From assembly GCA_914767715.1 (NCBI GenBank), contig OU612072.1, forward strand, positions 25,112,001-25,172,000: a stretch of DNA of 60,000 nucleotides, read 5' to 3'. The translations under genes were made by a program, and so were the position numbers. Below the pieces are notes generated by a model. The model was not told where the DNA came from, made no database searches, and saw only the letters and a program-made list of their open reading frames with translations. The DNA is from Membranipora membranacea. Lineage: Eukaryota > Bryozoa > Gymnolaemata > Cheilostomatida > Membraniporidae. Below are positions 32,111-44,249 of the stretch, piece by piece (position 1 is the stretch's first letter; every line of letters starts with the position of its first letter).

Positions 32111-32645
32111 TATTGGAATATTTATATTGATAATTATTTATGAGTGTTATTTCAAGTTTAGCTTGGCTCTTTTTGTTATTGCACAATGTGATTTGCTCTG
32201 TCTATGAGATTAACCCATTCTTACTGTTATCAGCTGGTTTACAATTATAACCGAATCAATTAAGTTATAATGAAGTTTGCTTCCCTAAATCTTCTATCAT
32301 AATTTACTAGTCACTAGACTTATAGATGAAGGTGACGTATATAATGTTTCATGTAGACGCTACATATATCTGAATCATACTTTCCTTTTTGTTGACAGTA
32401 TTTAGTAAGTTGAAAGTGGATAGATTGATCGTAGAGGTTGTGTCTTTGAAACATGGTCCATTTGTATGTGACTTATATGTGAGTGATGAGATGGAAAAGC
32501 AATTCACTTATAATTCTTGTGACTTTATAGTTAGGTTTTACAGTACTACTTTAAATATACACACAAAATCTCGATTCAATCCCCAGTGAATATTATCAGA
32601 CAATCAGTAATCCGAGCCGGCAAAATGTCATAGAATTGATGGAGA
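32111..32645. other. Non-coding stretch, 3' flank of the membrane-protein gene
   Basis: It contains the presumed 3' UTR. The 66-codon ORF at 32389-32589 has no recognised motif and is not called. Confidence 0.35.
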
Positions 32646-32653
32646 TTTAACGC

Positions 32654-34004
32654 TAGGGGTGGAACGAGTATCATACCCAGTACTGAATCTGGGGTTTGTT
32701 ATCTCGGGTTTGACACCGGGCCAAGTCGGGTTTGACTTGTTTGAAGTGCCCATTACTATGTCGATATCTAGCCATTATTATGTATTTGCAAACTACAATG
32801 TCCTTTTATCACATGAATTCACTTCATCTAAATAAAGATCAATATAATTAGCATACTTCTGCAACATGAGCCCTTTCATGTGGCTGTGTTCACTGTTTTG
32901 TTGCATCATCTAGGCCATAACACCATTATGTCTGCAAACTTTTCACACAATTAGATTTCTGTTGTCTTTAGTTTTCTTTAGATCTTCTTCAGTGTGACTT
33001 AACCTAAGATTCATACTTTGTAAACAATGATAAGATGTGGAGCTCAAGGTAAAGCCCATCTCTTGGACTTGTGAGTTTAGGAAGCTTGGTCTACAGGCTA
33101 GATCTAATGCTTGCAGGTAAAACTAGTACAATTGATCTTAGGGTGAATATTAATTGGATGCAGTTGTTTGTACTGAGTTTATTACAGTCACTTGAGTCAG
33201 GTGGAGAAAGGAAATATTTGGGTTTGATCTACTAGGACCAACCACACACTAATTTTACTCCTTGCTTGGACAGATAGATAAGATACACCTAATCCAAAAT
33301 GAGTACCAGTCAATGCTGGAAAGTGTTTGCTAGGTCTGGTCAAAACAAGATGGAATGCAACATATGCCAGAAGGTTCTATCAACTGGTAAGGATGGATCA
33401 ACATCCAGCAATAAGAGACACATACACAGCTAGGTATCATGATGCCAAATTCAAAGAACTGTATCCCGATACAGCTGCACCACAGTCTTCCTCTACTCCA
33501 AGCAGCAGCACCTCCACAGCTCAGTCTACCATCTCCCAATGTCTCAACAAACAGAAGCCACTTGCTACCTGGCTATCCAGGGTACATCTATTACTGCAGA
33601 GCGGGTGTTTTCCACTGCTGGATCAGTAGTATCCGCCCAGAGAAGCAGAATAGATCCCAGCTTAATGAAGAAAGCAGTAAACAATCACTCATGCTGCTAG
33701 TGTTGAAGGGTATTTATGGAGAATTATAATTAAAGTGACTATTGAATACAATAGGGACTGCTATGCGAGGGGTTTTCTACCCTGAGTTTGAACTGTTTTA
33801 CCTAGGTTATCTGTGTGTATCAAATGCTGACAAACCATAAACCTAGTGAGGTGTCATTACGATGATCTCAATTTTGTATAGGGCCTACCTCTTTCGTTGT
33901 ACCGCGTCAGCACGCAAACCCGACCCGGTGACGACCAGGTATCGGTTTTTTCCTCAAGTGCCATACCTGACCCGTGTCAAAATTTCCGACCCGTTCCACT
34001 CCTA
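32654..34004 (+). mobile_element. Internally deleted hAT transposon
   Basis: The ends are TAGGGGTGGAACGAGT and, read inward from the right, TAGGAGTGGAACGGGT. Flanking 8-bp direct repeats are TTTAACGC (32646-32653) and TTTAAGGC (34005-34012), one mismatch apart. Inside are a BED zinc finger at 33300-33434 and a hAT C-terminal dimerisation motif near 33585-33700, with the catalytic core missing. Subterminal CGGGTTTGAC-like repeats are present at both sides. This is a dead or non-autonomous hAT copy. Confidence 0.85.
33300..33730 (+). pseudogene. hAT transposase remnant (BED finger and hATC end)
   Basis: From the ATG at 33300 the frame reads CWKVFARSG, then ECNICQKVLSTGKDGSTS, then KRHIHS and a stop. 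This is a BED-type zinc finger (paired Cys, then two His) that normally binds transposon ends. About 150 bases on, another frame reads TSITAERVFSTAGSVVSAQR followed by SRIDPSLMKKAV, the classic hAT dimerisation block (ERxFSxAG). The long DDE region between them is deleted. Confidence 0.8.
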
Positions 34005-34539
34005 TTTAAGGCTGATGCCGACGTCCGGCGACGGTTGAGGGTTGGTCTTGAGGACACGCTGATCGATCTGCGTTTGTGTAAAGGAGATATCTGTCGCTGA
34101 ATCAACTACGAGTCGATATCACCGGTTATTTGATATATACTGAAGGTCAATGCAAGGGTGATGTAATGGAGATAGGCTGACATCACATTGATGATAATTT
34201 TTCAAATGCTACTGGTTGATTGAATGGACATTTGATGCAGACTGCGAGTCACTGCACTGGTGACTGATTGACTCTTTATTATAAACCATCCATGAATTTA
34301 GTTTTCATAATTTTCACCTCATATTGAACTTCACAGCAGAAAATGACTATAGAGACTATATAACTGTGGAGTAGCGTAGCGTATTTTTAGAGGTCATGGC
34401 TACATGTTTCCCTCTGATTGTTATCAAAACCCTTCGACAAGGTTAATGGAAAAAATTGTATAAAACCATCTGGCAGTTTCAAGCTTTAAAATTGGATGTT
34501 GGTAAAAATCGCAAGTTTTTGTCTCTGTCCGAAGACTGA

Positions 34540-34730
34540 GACATAAAGGTGCCTTAAGGGCGCGGCCGCCATATTCGAAACAAAGTTGCTCTTAGTTTGC
34601 CTGCAGGTCGGAGCACACCTGGGCCATCAATTGTACCCAGTAGTCGGTAGCGGGATTCGAACCAGAAACCTATAATGCTTGCGCGTCAGAGGGCAGGTGC
34701 TCTAACCAACTGTGCTACCTCTTACTCCTG
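34540..34730 (-). repeat. tRNA-derived SINE, - strand
   Basis: On the - strand, AGGTAGCACAGTTGGTTAGAGC (A box) is followed by TGGTTCGAATCCCG (B box) at 34727-34653. A T-arm is only partly formed. A unique body extends to about 34540. It looks like a degenerate tRNA gene, but the anticodon arm and acceptor stem do not fold cleanly. Confidence 0.6.
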
Positions 34731-34734
34731 GGGA

Positions 34735-35830
34735 TAACTGGTGTCCTTGAGTCAACTTACCTTCTCGTGCACATCTTTCAGGTGTCTTCTAGGCATTCCC
34801 CTCCATTACTACCCACACTTTCAATTTCTTTGTCTTCTGAACAATATTAAACAAGTCGTTGTCAATACATGAATAAGTTGCGTTTCCTAAGTCTACTGGG
34901 GCTCCCGCGTCTTTTTCTGCGCATTGAAGATCGGGTGTTTTAAAGTCGAAAACTGTTGAATATTATTATGTGATTCATGTTTCTTAAAGCTTACCAAACG
35001 GTGGGCTATTTGGGTTAAACCCCTTTGTGTGATATTTTGTTACTGTATATTGTGTCAAGTGTTTCTATCTGTGTATTCTATATGTTGCATTATCTGTAAA
35101 TGACTCAGTCTGTGTGGTAAAACCAACGCCATCGGTCGTCTGGCTTATGAAATAACAACAAAAACCTTGACAGAATATTTTCTCATTTCCAAGACAAAAT
35201 TGAAAATGAAGATCAACTTCACCTCTGTTCAGATTTAGGTTCAGTTTTATGTCCAGTACATCAGTTGTTTTTAAAAATATATTCTGAAGATATTTAAAAA
35301 AATTAAGATTTCTCTAATTTTCCCCCAAGAAATTGAAGACAGTCTTATGTGCAGGGAGCCCCTCTTCTTTTGAGCACAGTGGTATTTTGTAACTTTCTCA
35401 ATGCTACTGCGAAGATGACAGGCTAATCACTTGGCTTAGATTATTGTCAACAGAGCCTACTATGAAGGTAGTCAGCGATATCTGAGGCAAGGAATTATTT
35501 GAAAGACTGTTATATCAGCATAATGATGACAGTTCTTATAATTATGGAAATTTGTATCAAACTTTTCACTCAATAATTAAATAGGTTTCTTTTCTGTATA
35601 TTGATGCATTGCAATTTGCCTCATCGGGGATAAACTCATGTGCAGATGAATCAAAACAAATATCATGCTCAAAAGAATACCATTATGCCATGATGACCGA
35701 ATCAAAAACTCACTGAATTTACTTGATTTTATAGGCCCCGACCCTTTACATAGAAATGGAGAGGCAAGTACAAAATTTATGAGAATCAAAAGAGAGCTAA
35801 CAGCTTATTAAACCTTATGTAACCTTGTAT
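34735..35830. other. Non-coding stretch
   Basis: No supported gene or repeat. Confidence 0.4.
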
Positions 35831-35841
35831 CATCAGGAATA

Positions 35842-35847
35842 TTTATT
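35842..35847 (-). terminator. Poly(A) signal of the TSP3-like gene
   Basis: AATAAA on the - strand, about 140 bases after the stop codon at 35988. Confidence 0.5.
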
Positions 35848-35987
35848 TATCAATCCACACTATCAAAACAAAAATTGAAGAAGTTATCATATACCATTAC
35901 CTCAACCTCACAAAAATAAACTTATTTTAAACGTGATGAAATTCACAACCATGTAAGAGTTAGATTCATTGACTGAAAGTCAGATGT

Positions 35988-38316
35988 TTAGTAATAGTAA
36001 TGATATGATCTCCATGGCTGGTAGTTGTTAACTCCGCCATACTTGAATGCCACGGCTCCTCCCTTGGTGGCTCCACTGAAAAATACAAAAATAGTTTAGA
36101 GTGGGTGGTTTACAATTATAGTAAGACATAAAAATATAAACCGACATAGTAAATCTGGTTTGTAAGGGCAATATGTAATTAATATTGAACATAACGAGTC
36201 AGAAAAACCGAATAATATTATTAAGAAATGTGAACCTTAACTTTTGTCCAAACTTGGGGCATTGTGACTTACCAAGTTGCGCTATTTAGAGAGGAACAGG
36301 TTAATGTTGCCAAAGAATACCAAGTTAGTACCCAAAAAAAATGTTTAGTTCAACAATACGGGCATGGTATAGTCAACAAACTTTGAATCGACCTCATTGT
36401 TCATCCCATTCAAACAGAGAAAGCTTGGTAAAAAACAAATCTTTGTTAAGCAAATTTCAAATTCACTAAATTTATATGGCTATAAATATTGTAAGCTTTG
36501 CAATTTTTAATAGCCTGACCTGAATCAAATCATGTGAGTCTAATTTATATCAACATTTCGTTGGGTACTCCAACTTGTACTCACTGATTAGTGTGATATC
36601 CGTTGATGACATGGTTCCACACGGTCTTCTTTGGGTGGTAGTATGGATCGTGGTGGGAGGATTTCTTTGGATCTAAAAAATCAAGTATATAAAAGTGGTT
36701 AGCGAGTGAAGTTATTCAGACTTGAGGAAATTATTTCATAAATACACACACGACATTATGAGGATCAAGTTTGGACGGAGCTGGCATTTAATATTAGCTT
36801 ATTTTTATTATATTGAATTTTACAGCTGATATTGAACTCACCATAATAGTCAGCTGGGAGGTGGCTCTTCTGGTGGTGGCTCTTAGGTTGGTAGGTCTTC
36901 TGGTGGTGGCTCTTTGGGTGAGGGTTAGCGAGCGCGAAGCAGAGGTCTCCCTTATCTGGGTCGGCAACACCATCACCGTCATCATCTGGGTCACACTGAA
37001 AATATGTGCAAGATCATAGGTCATAGGTCATAGATCATAGGTCAATACATAAATATAATCTGGATGTAGCTGTTACTAACGAGACAGTTGAGATTGGAGT
37101 CACAATAATTACATATGTTCATAATACTCTTGTGCATCAGAAATACAAAATCCCCCCTTGACGCATCAGCCTCTTTTATCTGTCAATGTTGTGCAGATTT
37201 TTGAAGGAAGGGCAACTGCAAGAAATCTGAGACAAAGATCCGAAGAATAACAGGTCAAGTTGTCTTCTCTCTACAAAGCCCAAACGGACAGATTGTAAAT
37301 AGTCATCATAACGGGTAAATTACTCACATTGTCAGGAATGCCGTCACCATCTGTATCGATAGGTCCGTATACCTTTGGGTCATAGTATGGGTCATATGAC
37401 TTGGCTGGTGCAGGATGATTCACGTGATCATGTGACTTGGGGGCATAAACAGGAGCGTCATGTGACTTAGCAAGAACTGGCGCAGGGTGATTCACGTGGC
37501 TCTTAGTGTCCTTCAGTTGGAAGCAGAGGTCTCCCTTGTCTGGGTCAGCAATTCCATCCCCATCATCATCCGGGTCACACTATCAACAGGTGAAAGGTCA
37601 GGGTCAGAAAAATATAATTCAAAAGACCACCAAACTGCTTGATTTTACAGAGAGAAAAGTTAAACAAAATACTGAATTTTTCATCAAATTTTTTTTACGG
37701 TGGACGAGTTTAGGGAAGAGAAATCAAGATTGATTACCACATATAATCCAAATCCAACCGCAAAATTACTTACATTATCGGGGATCCCGTCACCATCAGT
37801 GTCAATGGGGCCCTTGACATCTGAAACACAGAAACAGGTTTATACTATTTAAATGCAAAAAATCATCAGAATCAAGTTTATACTATTGGATGATCTTCGA
37901 TATGACATTCTCATTAATCACGCAACAACAAAAACCAAGAGCAGGAATTACAATTCTATACATGTTTATAACCTCTTTGATCTGACAAGCAGCTCGGTTA
38001 TGTTTCTATAACACACCGAACCAATTTTGTTTTCTTGGAAGGCTGATTTTGTAAAACATTCTCATCGAATGATATTATGCCAATAAAGTTGAAAAAAAAA
38101 GAGAGAGTAGTGAAAAGAGAACAAGCAATGAGAGAAACTTATAAATAAAACTGACAGATTTGACAGTTGAAGGTTTTAGAACTTAAGCAATATTCAATCT
38201 TTATAATAAATTCAGAGCCATCTATAAGATCGTTACTCACATGTTCCCAGAGTGTGGTGTGCTGGGACAGCAGCAGTAAAAGCTACAAGAGCAGCTAGAC
38301 AGATAAACAATCTCAT
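35988..38316 (-). CDS. Secreted calcium-binding protein with TSP3-type loops and His/Lys/Tyr/Pro-rich spacers
   Basis: Six coding exons join in phase: 38316-38241, 37820-37774, 37579-37328, 36995-36842, 36672-36585 and 36075-35988, all with GT-AG borders. The protein has 234 residues. It starts with a signal peptide (MRLFICLAALVAFTAAVPA). Two copies of a double calcium loop follow, near residues 30-61 and 114-145: GPIDTDGDGIPDN, then CDPDDDGDGIADPDKGDLCF. Asp residues occupy the usual coordinating positions of thrombospondin type 3 repeats, and each copy has two Cys. Spacers are rich in KSH, HPAP and YDPYYDPK. The tail is KSHH- and Tyr-rich and ends SYHYYY. It is probably extracellular. A structural, matrix or mineral-associated role is an inference from composition. 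A TATA box and a non-coding first exon precede it. Confidence 0.88.
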
Positions 38317-38610
38317 ATTCACCTGTAAAAAAAGAAATAAATGATTAAATCAAATTTATATATTTGGATGAATGAAAAAAGTGAAATAAAGTGAATAATT
38401 AATAATCAATAAAACATATAAATACGGAAGGAAAAATAACAATCCTGGTACTTAGTCCATTCCATTTTCCCATCGGCTGATATTATGCCACCTTTGGCAC
38501 AATATTCCTGCATACAGAAATTCAACTAAGCAAAAGTAAAATGCTTACCAGACTTGCTGATTTCAGACTAAACCAATAGGCCTAAGTGATAGTCTTGTTT
38601 GATTGGTGTC

Positions 38611-38618
38611 CTTTTATA
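38611..38618 (-). promoter_or_regulatory. TATA box of the TSP3-like gene
   Basis: TATAAAAG on the - strand. The probable non-coding exon 1 (about 38590-38549) ends at a GTAAGC donor, and exon 2 starts at 38322 after TTTTTTACAG, six bases before the ATG. Confidence 0.7.
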
Positions 38619-38649
38619 CCAAAGTTATCACAGCATGAAATAAACTATA

Positions 38650-40300
38650 GATCATTAAGATGGTGGTTATGCCTCAGAGTTAGCTAATAGATGTACAGCC
38701 ATTCATCTGTCAGCCAACACTTAGCAGGTTCCCGCAGGTGCCTGCCCCGCCCCCAAGCAGTTGGCACTTGTTAACTGGATACTCTATTATTACATTGGGT
38801 GGAGTTTTAGCAGTATTTTTGTAATAGAAAATAACACCAAGCTCAAGAGTGATGCACTAAAATAATTTTTGGGTTATATATATCACAGCATTTTATCGCA
38901 CCATTCATTTTTATTTTAAGGCCTGAGCTCATCAGATAAATCATATAATCGAGGGTATTGCTGACAATGACCTGCGTCAAAATCTTCAACAGACTGTTGA
39001 TTATTTCCTTACATGTTCCAACAATTGATACTTACATATTACAATCTGTGAGGGTTAGTTTTCTCACATATGTCTATATTTTCGAATGAGTTTTTATGAG
39101 TACATTTTGTGTACTGGACATAATGGTTATGACCTTTATGACATGCTGGTTTTTATATAATAAATATTGTAGTTGTGAGACCATGACATGCCTTCAGGCT
39201 AATAGTAATAAATACATAATAGGGATCGGCAGATTCAGTAATTCTTACGCTAGAATGAGACTAAATGTTATAAGAACATATATTTTATTATCTCACGAGA
39301 ATGTATAAGTGTTCACTTCACATAACTTGATAGTATTCACTGCTATGCAATGTTGAATCAACTGATTTACATACGCCCTATACAACATGTTTTTCTTTTT
39401 ATAAGCTTGCTCAGTTGGTTCTAAATATTCACTGATTCCTGTAAACTTGTTTTGAAAACTGCCATTTTTCCATAAAATCGGCAATGTCATTTACAATATA
39501 TGAACTCATATTTTCATCAGGATAGGATATGTGATGAGCTGTGCAGTGCAAACTTATGCATGGTATGACCCCTGACCCGAGACAATAAGACCATCTTTGC
39601 TTTAGATCAGCCACCTCTGGGCCCGATTTTTGCGGTGTCATGGACTTCTACTGACAACTTATTTCTGTGGAATCAGAACTGAAATAAACGGAGTCCCTCT
39701 GTGTGCATACCATTGCTTGCACAAACTGATCTATCTCAGCGCTCTCTGAGTTGGGATTGTGAATTGGCAGTACCAGATCCATCAATTCCAGCCTCAGATA
39801 CTAGATTCATAACTGAGAGCGACTGAGTAGTTGGTATGAGACTTGATAGCTCATGAACCTTTTTAAATATGACACATCTAGGAGTCGCCTCGTCATGCGG
39901 CCGTGGTTTTTGGTTTTTATGGTTTAAAAAAAACAAAAAAAAACATGGACGAGTGACAAGACTAATCTAGCAATGGTAATGCAGCAACAAGCAGCAACAA
40001 GCACACCACCGGCAAACTCGAGTATCAAGGGTCTGCCCACAACAATGAGTAAAAAAGCTTCGATTTAATCATAATAAACCAATTTTGTTTTCTGCAAGGG
40101 TATAGATCAAAGATGTGGCAAATTTAGTAAAATAAGTAGAGTGTTTTACATTTTTCACCAAAATTACACCTGTTGCAAGCAAGAACCATGATTGTTAGTT
40201 TGAAGCAATAACAACAAATAATTATATGGTGCCCTATGGTGGAAAATGATTGTCATCAAAGTCATAATTATAGATAAAATAAATGTGAGGGTGAAAACCT
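38650..40300. other. Intergenic stretch
   Basis: The short - strand ORFs at 39293-39936 have no recognised motif, and no gene is supported. Near 40307 the sequence CAGTGGCGTATAGC resembles one end of the hAT-like element at 21885, but no partner end was found. Confidence 0.35.
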
Positions 40301-40504
40301 TGTAGACAGTGGCGTATAGCAACCTTTGACCAGGGGTACTTTTCTGCAGGCTAAATTTGAGATAAATTAATAGTAGGTGTTAATCCTGAAGAGCCTTTAA
40401 AGTCGGATGCAGTGAACTTGTATGACATGATAATGACATTGTCAAATGCAGCAAGCCTTAGTCTTTTTGAACTGGAGGTGGGGATATTAAAACTTACTTT
40501 ATTA

Positions 40505-40578
40505 GGGTAACATTATACCTATGTCATCACTCGGGGTAACATTATGCCTATGACATCACTCAGGGTAACATTATGTAG
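40505..40578 (+). repeat. Short tandem repeat, ~30-bp unit
   Basis: About two and a half copies of a unit containing GGTAACATTATGCCTATGAC and ATCACTC. Confidence 0.7.
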
Positions 40579-40599
40579 CACACACACTCGCAGGAAAAG

Positions 40600-42289
40600 T
40601 TCAAAACAATCAAAGTGATATTGGGATTCTGATTTTGCCCCCAGAGCCGTTGAGATAAAGATATTGCATCTAGCTTTTGTGGGGGCCATGCTGGTTGGGA
40701 CCGGGCATCAAAGCATGGCAAGTACTTTAACCTTGAAGCTAGTATTGAGCAATCATCATCAATCTTACCTAGAAGGGGGGTGTTTATCATTGGTGACCAT
40801 TGCAGTTGCAACTCAAGGTGCATTGTTAACTTTCACATTAAATTCAGAACAATAATTCACTGACAGTTTTTATTTATGACTTCAACATGAATATGTATTT
40901 ACCAAAAGATAATTCATTGAATTTTTGCGTATTTAGTTAAGTTATATATTGTTGTTGACTTAGTTCAGCCTCGATATCTATCGAATTAGAGAAGTGGCCA
41001 CACCTACCCAAAAGAAACTCGGTATCACTTTTTCCTGTTCATTTGTCATTGGCACAATATTTTACATAGGCTGGTCACATGTCTCAACAAGCGGAACCTC
41101 AGATTTTGTTCCATTTTCCATATTGCGAAGCATCCCTTCTCAATTTCACAGTAGTTGCTATTTTTTGCAGACCATCAAATATTTGAAGTTTGTAGGTTTG
41201 ATATCACACCCACCCGTTAAGTCTCTTAATTACTATCATTAAAACATCACTTGTAAAGCATGAGCTTAAAATTTTAAGCTCAACAGACATAAGTCTGACA
41301 CCAGGCATAGAAATGAGTTAAACATTCTTAAAGTTGTTTTAGAGACTGAAATCAACCCGAAACAAGTGATCATGTATCCAATCACATCTCCTGTATTGAG
41401 AGTTGTCTGGCCTTCCCACTAAGCCCCGACAACTCCAGCATGATTTATCAACCCATTGATCGAGTTCAGTTCATTCAAGTAAAGTTTTGAATGATAAGTT
41501 CAGTTCATTCAAAACTTTACTATTCAACCATATATTATCGACTTGACCAACATCACTGATGATATTATTTCCTTTCTGCTTCTCTTTTTTTTTGTTTTAA
41601 AATTCTTTTTTTCTTGCACTGAGTGCAAAACATTTCGAATGAGATGACTTTGGCAGCCAATAAAAGTATCAAGCAATAAGGAAGCCATTTCATCACTTTG
41701 TGTTGAGTTGTTGGAAATTTAAACTCATCAATCTTTTGATTGCTAGCCTTGAGACTGAGAACTAGAATCAAAAAATTGTGATTGTTAATGCCTTGTATGG
41801 CTTTCAAAAGAAGATCTTGCAGAGAGATCAAAAATTCACCGTTACTGGTCGGCTAATTGTGGAATTCTCAAAATGGAGAACTGATAATGTCCTGTATGGC
41901 TTTCAAAAGAGGCATAACCTTGAAATAGGTTGTCGATGCCTTGTGTGATGTTTCAAATGGTTTAACCTAAAGAGGTTGTATATCTGTGTTGGTTTTGAAA
42001 TGGCCTTACCCGACTGAGAGGGTTGTCACTAGCCTTATATACTTGTAATGTGGTATATTCTTGTGAATGATTGTACCTTTAACTGTTTGCAAAAAAGGTG
42101 TAGTTCTCACCGGAACTTTTTGGCACCTTTTTTGTTTTTGAAAGCTATGATACTCTAGTAAGAGACAGTTGTGTACCAAATGAATATATGACTAGGAGTC
42201 ATTGGTGTGCTGTGGTCAGACAATAAACATAGTGTTCAATATAAATTTCAAAAACAGGATTGATTAATGGTTGATTTTGGTATCCCGAG
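40600..42289. other. Intergenic stretch with one hairpin
   Basis: No gene is supported. A perfect 17-bp inverted repeat (AGTAAAGTTTTGAATGA) with arms at 41478-41494 and 41505-41521 and a 10-base loop is the only clear structure. Confidence 0.45.
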
Positions 42290-42295
42290 TTTATT
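42290..42295 (-). terminator. Poly(A) signal of DRNNNG gene A
   Basis: AATAAA on the - strand, about 135 bases after the stop at 42430. Confidence 0.5.
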
Positions 42296-42429
42296 TCAAT
42301 GAAATGTAATATGATCAATTTACTTGTGACTAAAAAATCCAAACACAGTCAAAAAATATCTTTCTCGGAGGTCCCTGAGGTCTTGTTTCATGAGACAGAA
42401 TTACCAGCTCTCTTGTGGAGGAGGCAGAA

Positions 42430-43791
42430 TTACCAGCTCTTTGGCCAGTATCCTCTTCTGGCAACACCAGCACGGGTTCTTCTACAATATAACAAGGAGA
42501 TGTTCACTCATACAGATTTTCTGCCTTTCTATGTTTACAGCGACAGTTGACAATGCCAGTGGTGGTTTAAGTGAACTGAGCTTTATGTGGTTAACTCAGA
42601 TGCCAATTTGACAGACAGTATTGAAAGTCAAAATTACAGACTTACCTCCATGCTGGATATCCGTATCCTCTTACTCTCCATGCATCAGCGACTCCGTCAC
42701 CGTTGACATCTGGATCGGCCTGAGAAGGAAATATTTGATTGATTGAAAATGGTCTATGGAATCGCTGTACAAGGAGCTCTCACATATAGCCAGGCAATTC
42801 TAATGGGCTGGTCAAGATAAAATTAAATAGATAAAGGCACTATCCTTTGCTTCATGTGCACAAACAAGTTTATCTAAGTTAGATGGATTTCTTTTAGAAA
42901 TGATATTTTGTCAAATGCTGTTGTGGCTCATAGGGTTTGTATAGGTATGATACATAATTATGTTTGGGTTCAATTCATCAAGGATAAATACACTTCCATA
43001 GAGTGAAGCTCAAAGTTGAGTCAGGAGGAGATAATCACTAAAATCAGCCAATACTTGTAAATCCCTAAATGCTTGCTTTGCTACAGTGTATTGTTTGAGA
43101 AGCTGTTATATTATCAAGTAAGTATGCATACCTGGTCGACGATACCGTCCCCATCCATATCATTATTTCTGTTCCACCACCAAGCTAAAATAATGAAGAT
43201 CCAAAATAAAGTTTAATTACAATAATGAGTAACAGAAGAAAAACATGTCGTATAATCTTTGGATTGATCATGGTATCATTTGACATTGCAACTGTTGTTC
43301 AAGAATGTAAACTCCGCTCTTTTTCTCTTTTCTTTCTATGAAGAGAAAGAAAATAAAAAGGGTGGAGTTAAAATACTTGCGCTTATGTGACTATTAAGAG
43401 TATTATATTAGAGCTTCCACATTGACTTTGCTTCCAATTATGAAGCAGCCATTGGCAGAGATGATTGTGTACAGAACAGAAAGATATGAAACTCAATAGG
43501 CGGTTTGCAATAAAATATTTTTGAAAATCATGCTCTCTGAGCACACTCACCGGAGGTTCTTGGCCACCAGACTTGCTCGCGTCTATCATCAACACCGTTG
43601 TTGTTGCGGTCAATACCAGCTACCTCAAGTCTGTCATCTACACCATTGTTGTTACGGTCGAGAGCGGCAACTTCGAGTCTGTCATCGACACCGTTGTTGT
43701 TACGGTCGACAGCAGAGCGGGTACGGTACACGCTCTTCTTGTCAGCGGCAGCGGCCACAACGAGCAGGGCAACAATAGCAATAACCTTCAT
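42430..43791 (-). CDS. Small secreted protein with DRNNNGVDDR calcium-type loops (copy A)
   Basis: Four exons join in phase: 43791-43551, 43184-43132, 42719-42646 and 42481-42430. The product has 139 residues. The signal peptide is MKVIAIVALLVVAAAA. Three loops follow (VDRNNNGVDDRLEV at residues 28, 44 and 60), then VWWPRTSAWWWNRNND, two more loops (DMDGDGIVDQAD and DVNGDGVADAW) and an Arg/aromatic tail (WRVRGYGYPAWRRRTRAG, RRGYWPKSW). Each loop fits D-x-(D/N)-x-(D/N)-G-(V/I)-x-D-x-x-(E/D), the TSP3/EF-type calcium pattern, with Asn replacing Asp in the first three. There are no Cys residues. Copy B at 47.5 kb is nearly identical and divergently transcribed. In the 3' UTR the stop-codon region (AGAGCTGGTAATTCTG) is duplicated. 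Function is unknown; secretion and calcium binding are inferred. Confidence 0.9.
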
Positions 43792-44181
43792 GATTATCTG
43801 TAAGAGACAGTACCGACTAATATATTGCAATTAATCACACAACATAATACAATTTGATATGAGCGGAAAACAGCAATTTTTGGTGTCGAGGACCACTGTT
43901 GAGAAATACGCCTATCATAGTTAAAAAGCTGAATCATACCTAAAAATGATTGCAAATGCCGATTTTAAATCCTGCGTAAAATTGAAGAAAAGGAAACTCA
44001 ACTGGAAGCTAATGAAATTGCAGTTTAAAAAGAACATGGTGAAATTCTTTTTTTAGATAACCAAAACTGATTTATAAGTTATTTTGAAAAAATGTTTAGT
44101 GCGTATTTGATTTTCGTTAATTTTCGTAACTTTGAAATTGATAATTCAATACTAAAAACAAGAGTGAGAGAATTCACTTAC

Positions 44182-44248
44182 TTAGACAGGACTTGTGGAG
44201 GGTAAAAGTCAGAAGTGATTTGAGATTGAGATCAGCTCAGCTTTTATA
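44182..44248 (-). promoter_or_regulatory. Promoter and non-coding exon 1 of copy A
   Basis: A TATAAAAG box at 44248-44241 is followed by a probable non-coding first exon ending at 44182 before GTAAGTG. Exon 2 starts just before the ATG after CTCTTACAG. Confidence 0.7.
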
Positions 44249-44249
44249 G

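Noticed and set aside
34653-34727. tRNA gene on the - strand
   Set aside because: GGTAGC and GCTACC could pair, but the T-arm and anticodon arm do not fold properly and a SINE-like body follows.
37011-37044. Nuclear-receptor-like sites in repeated TCATAGGTCA
   Set aside because: The motif is a short tandem simple repeat in an intron; half-site spacing is not consistent, so no regulatory claim is made.
43521-43834. Several + strand ORFs opposite copy A, and the mirror set on the - strand of copy B
   Set aside because: Antisense shadows of the DRNNNGVDDR repeats; the sense frame has the signal peptide and splice sites.
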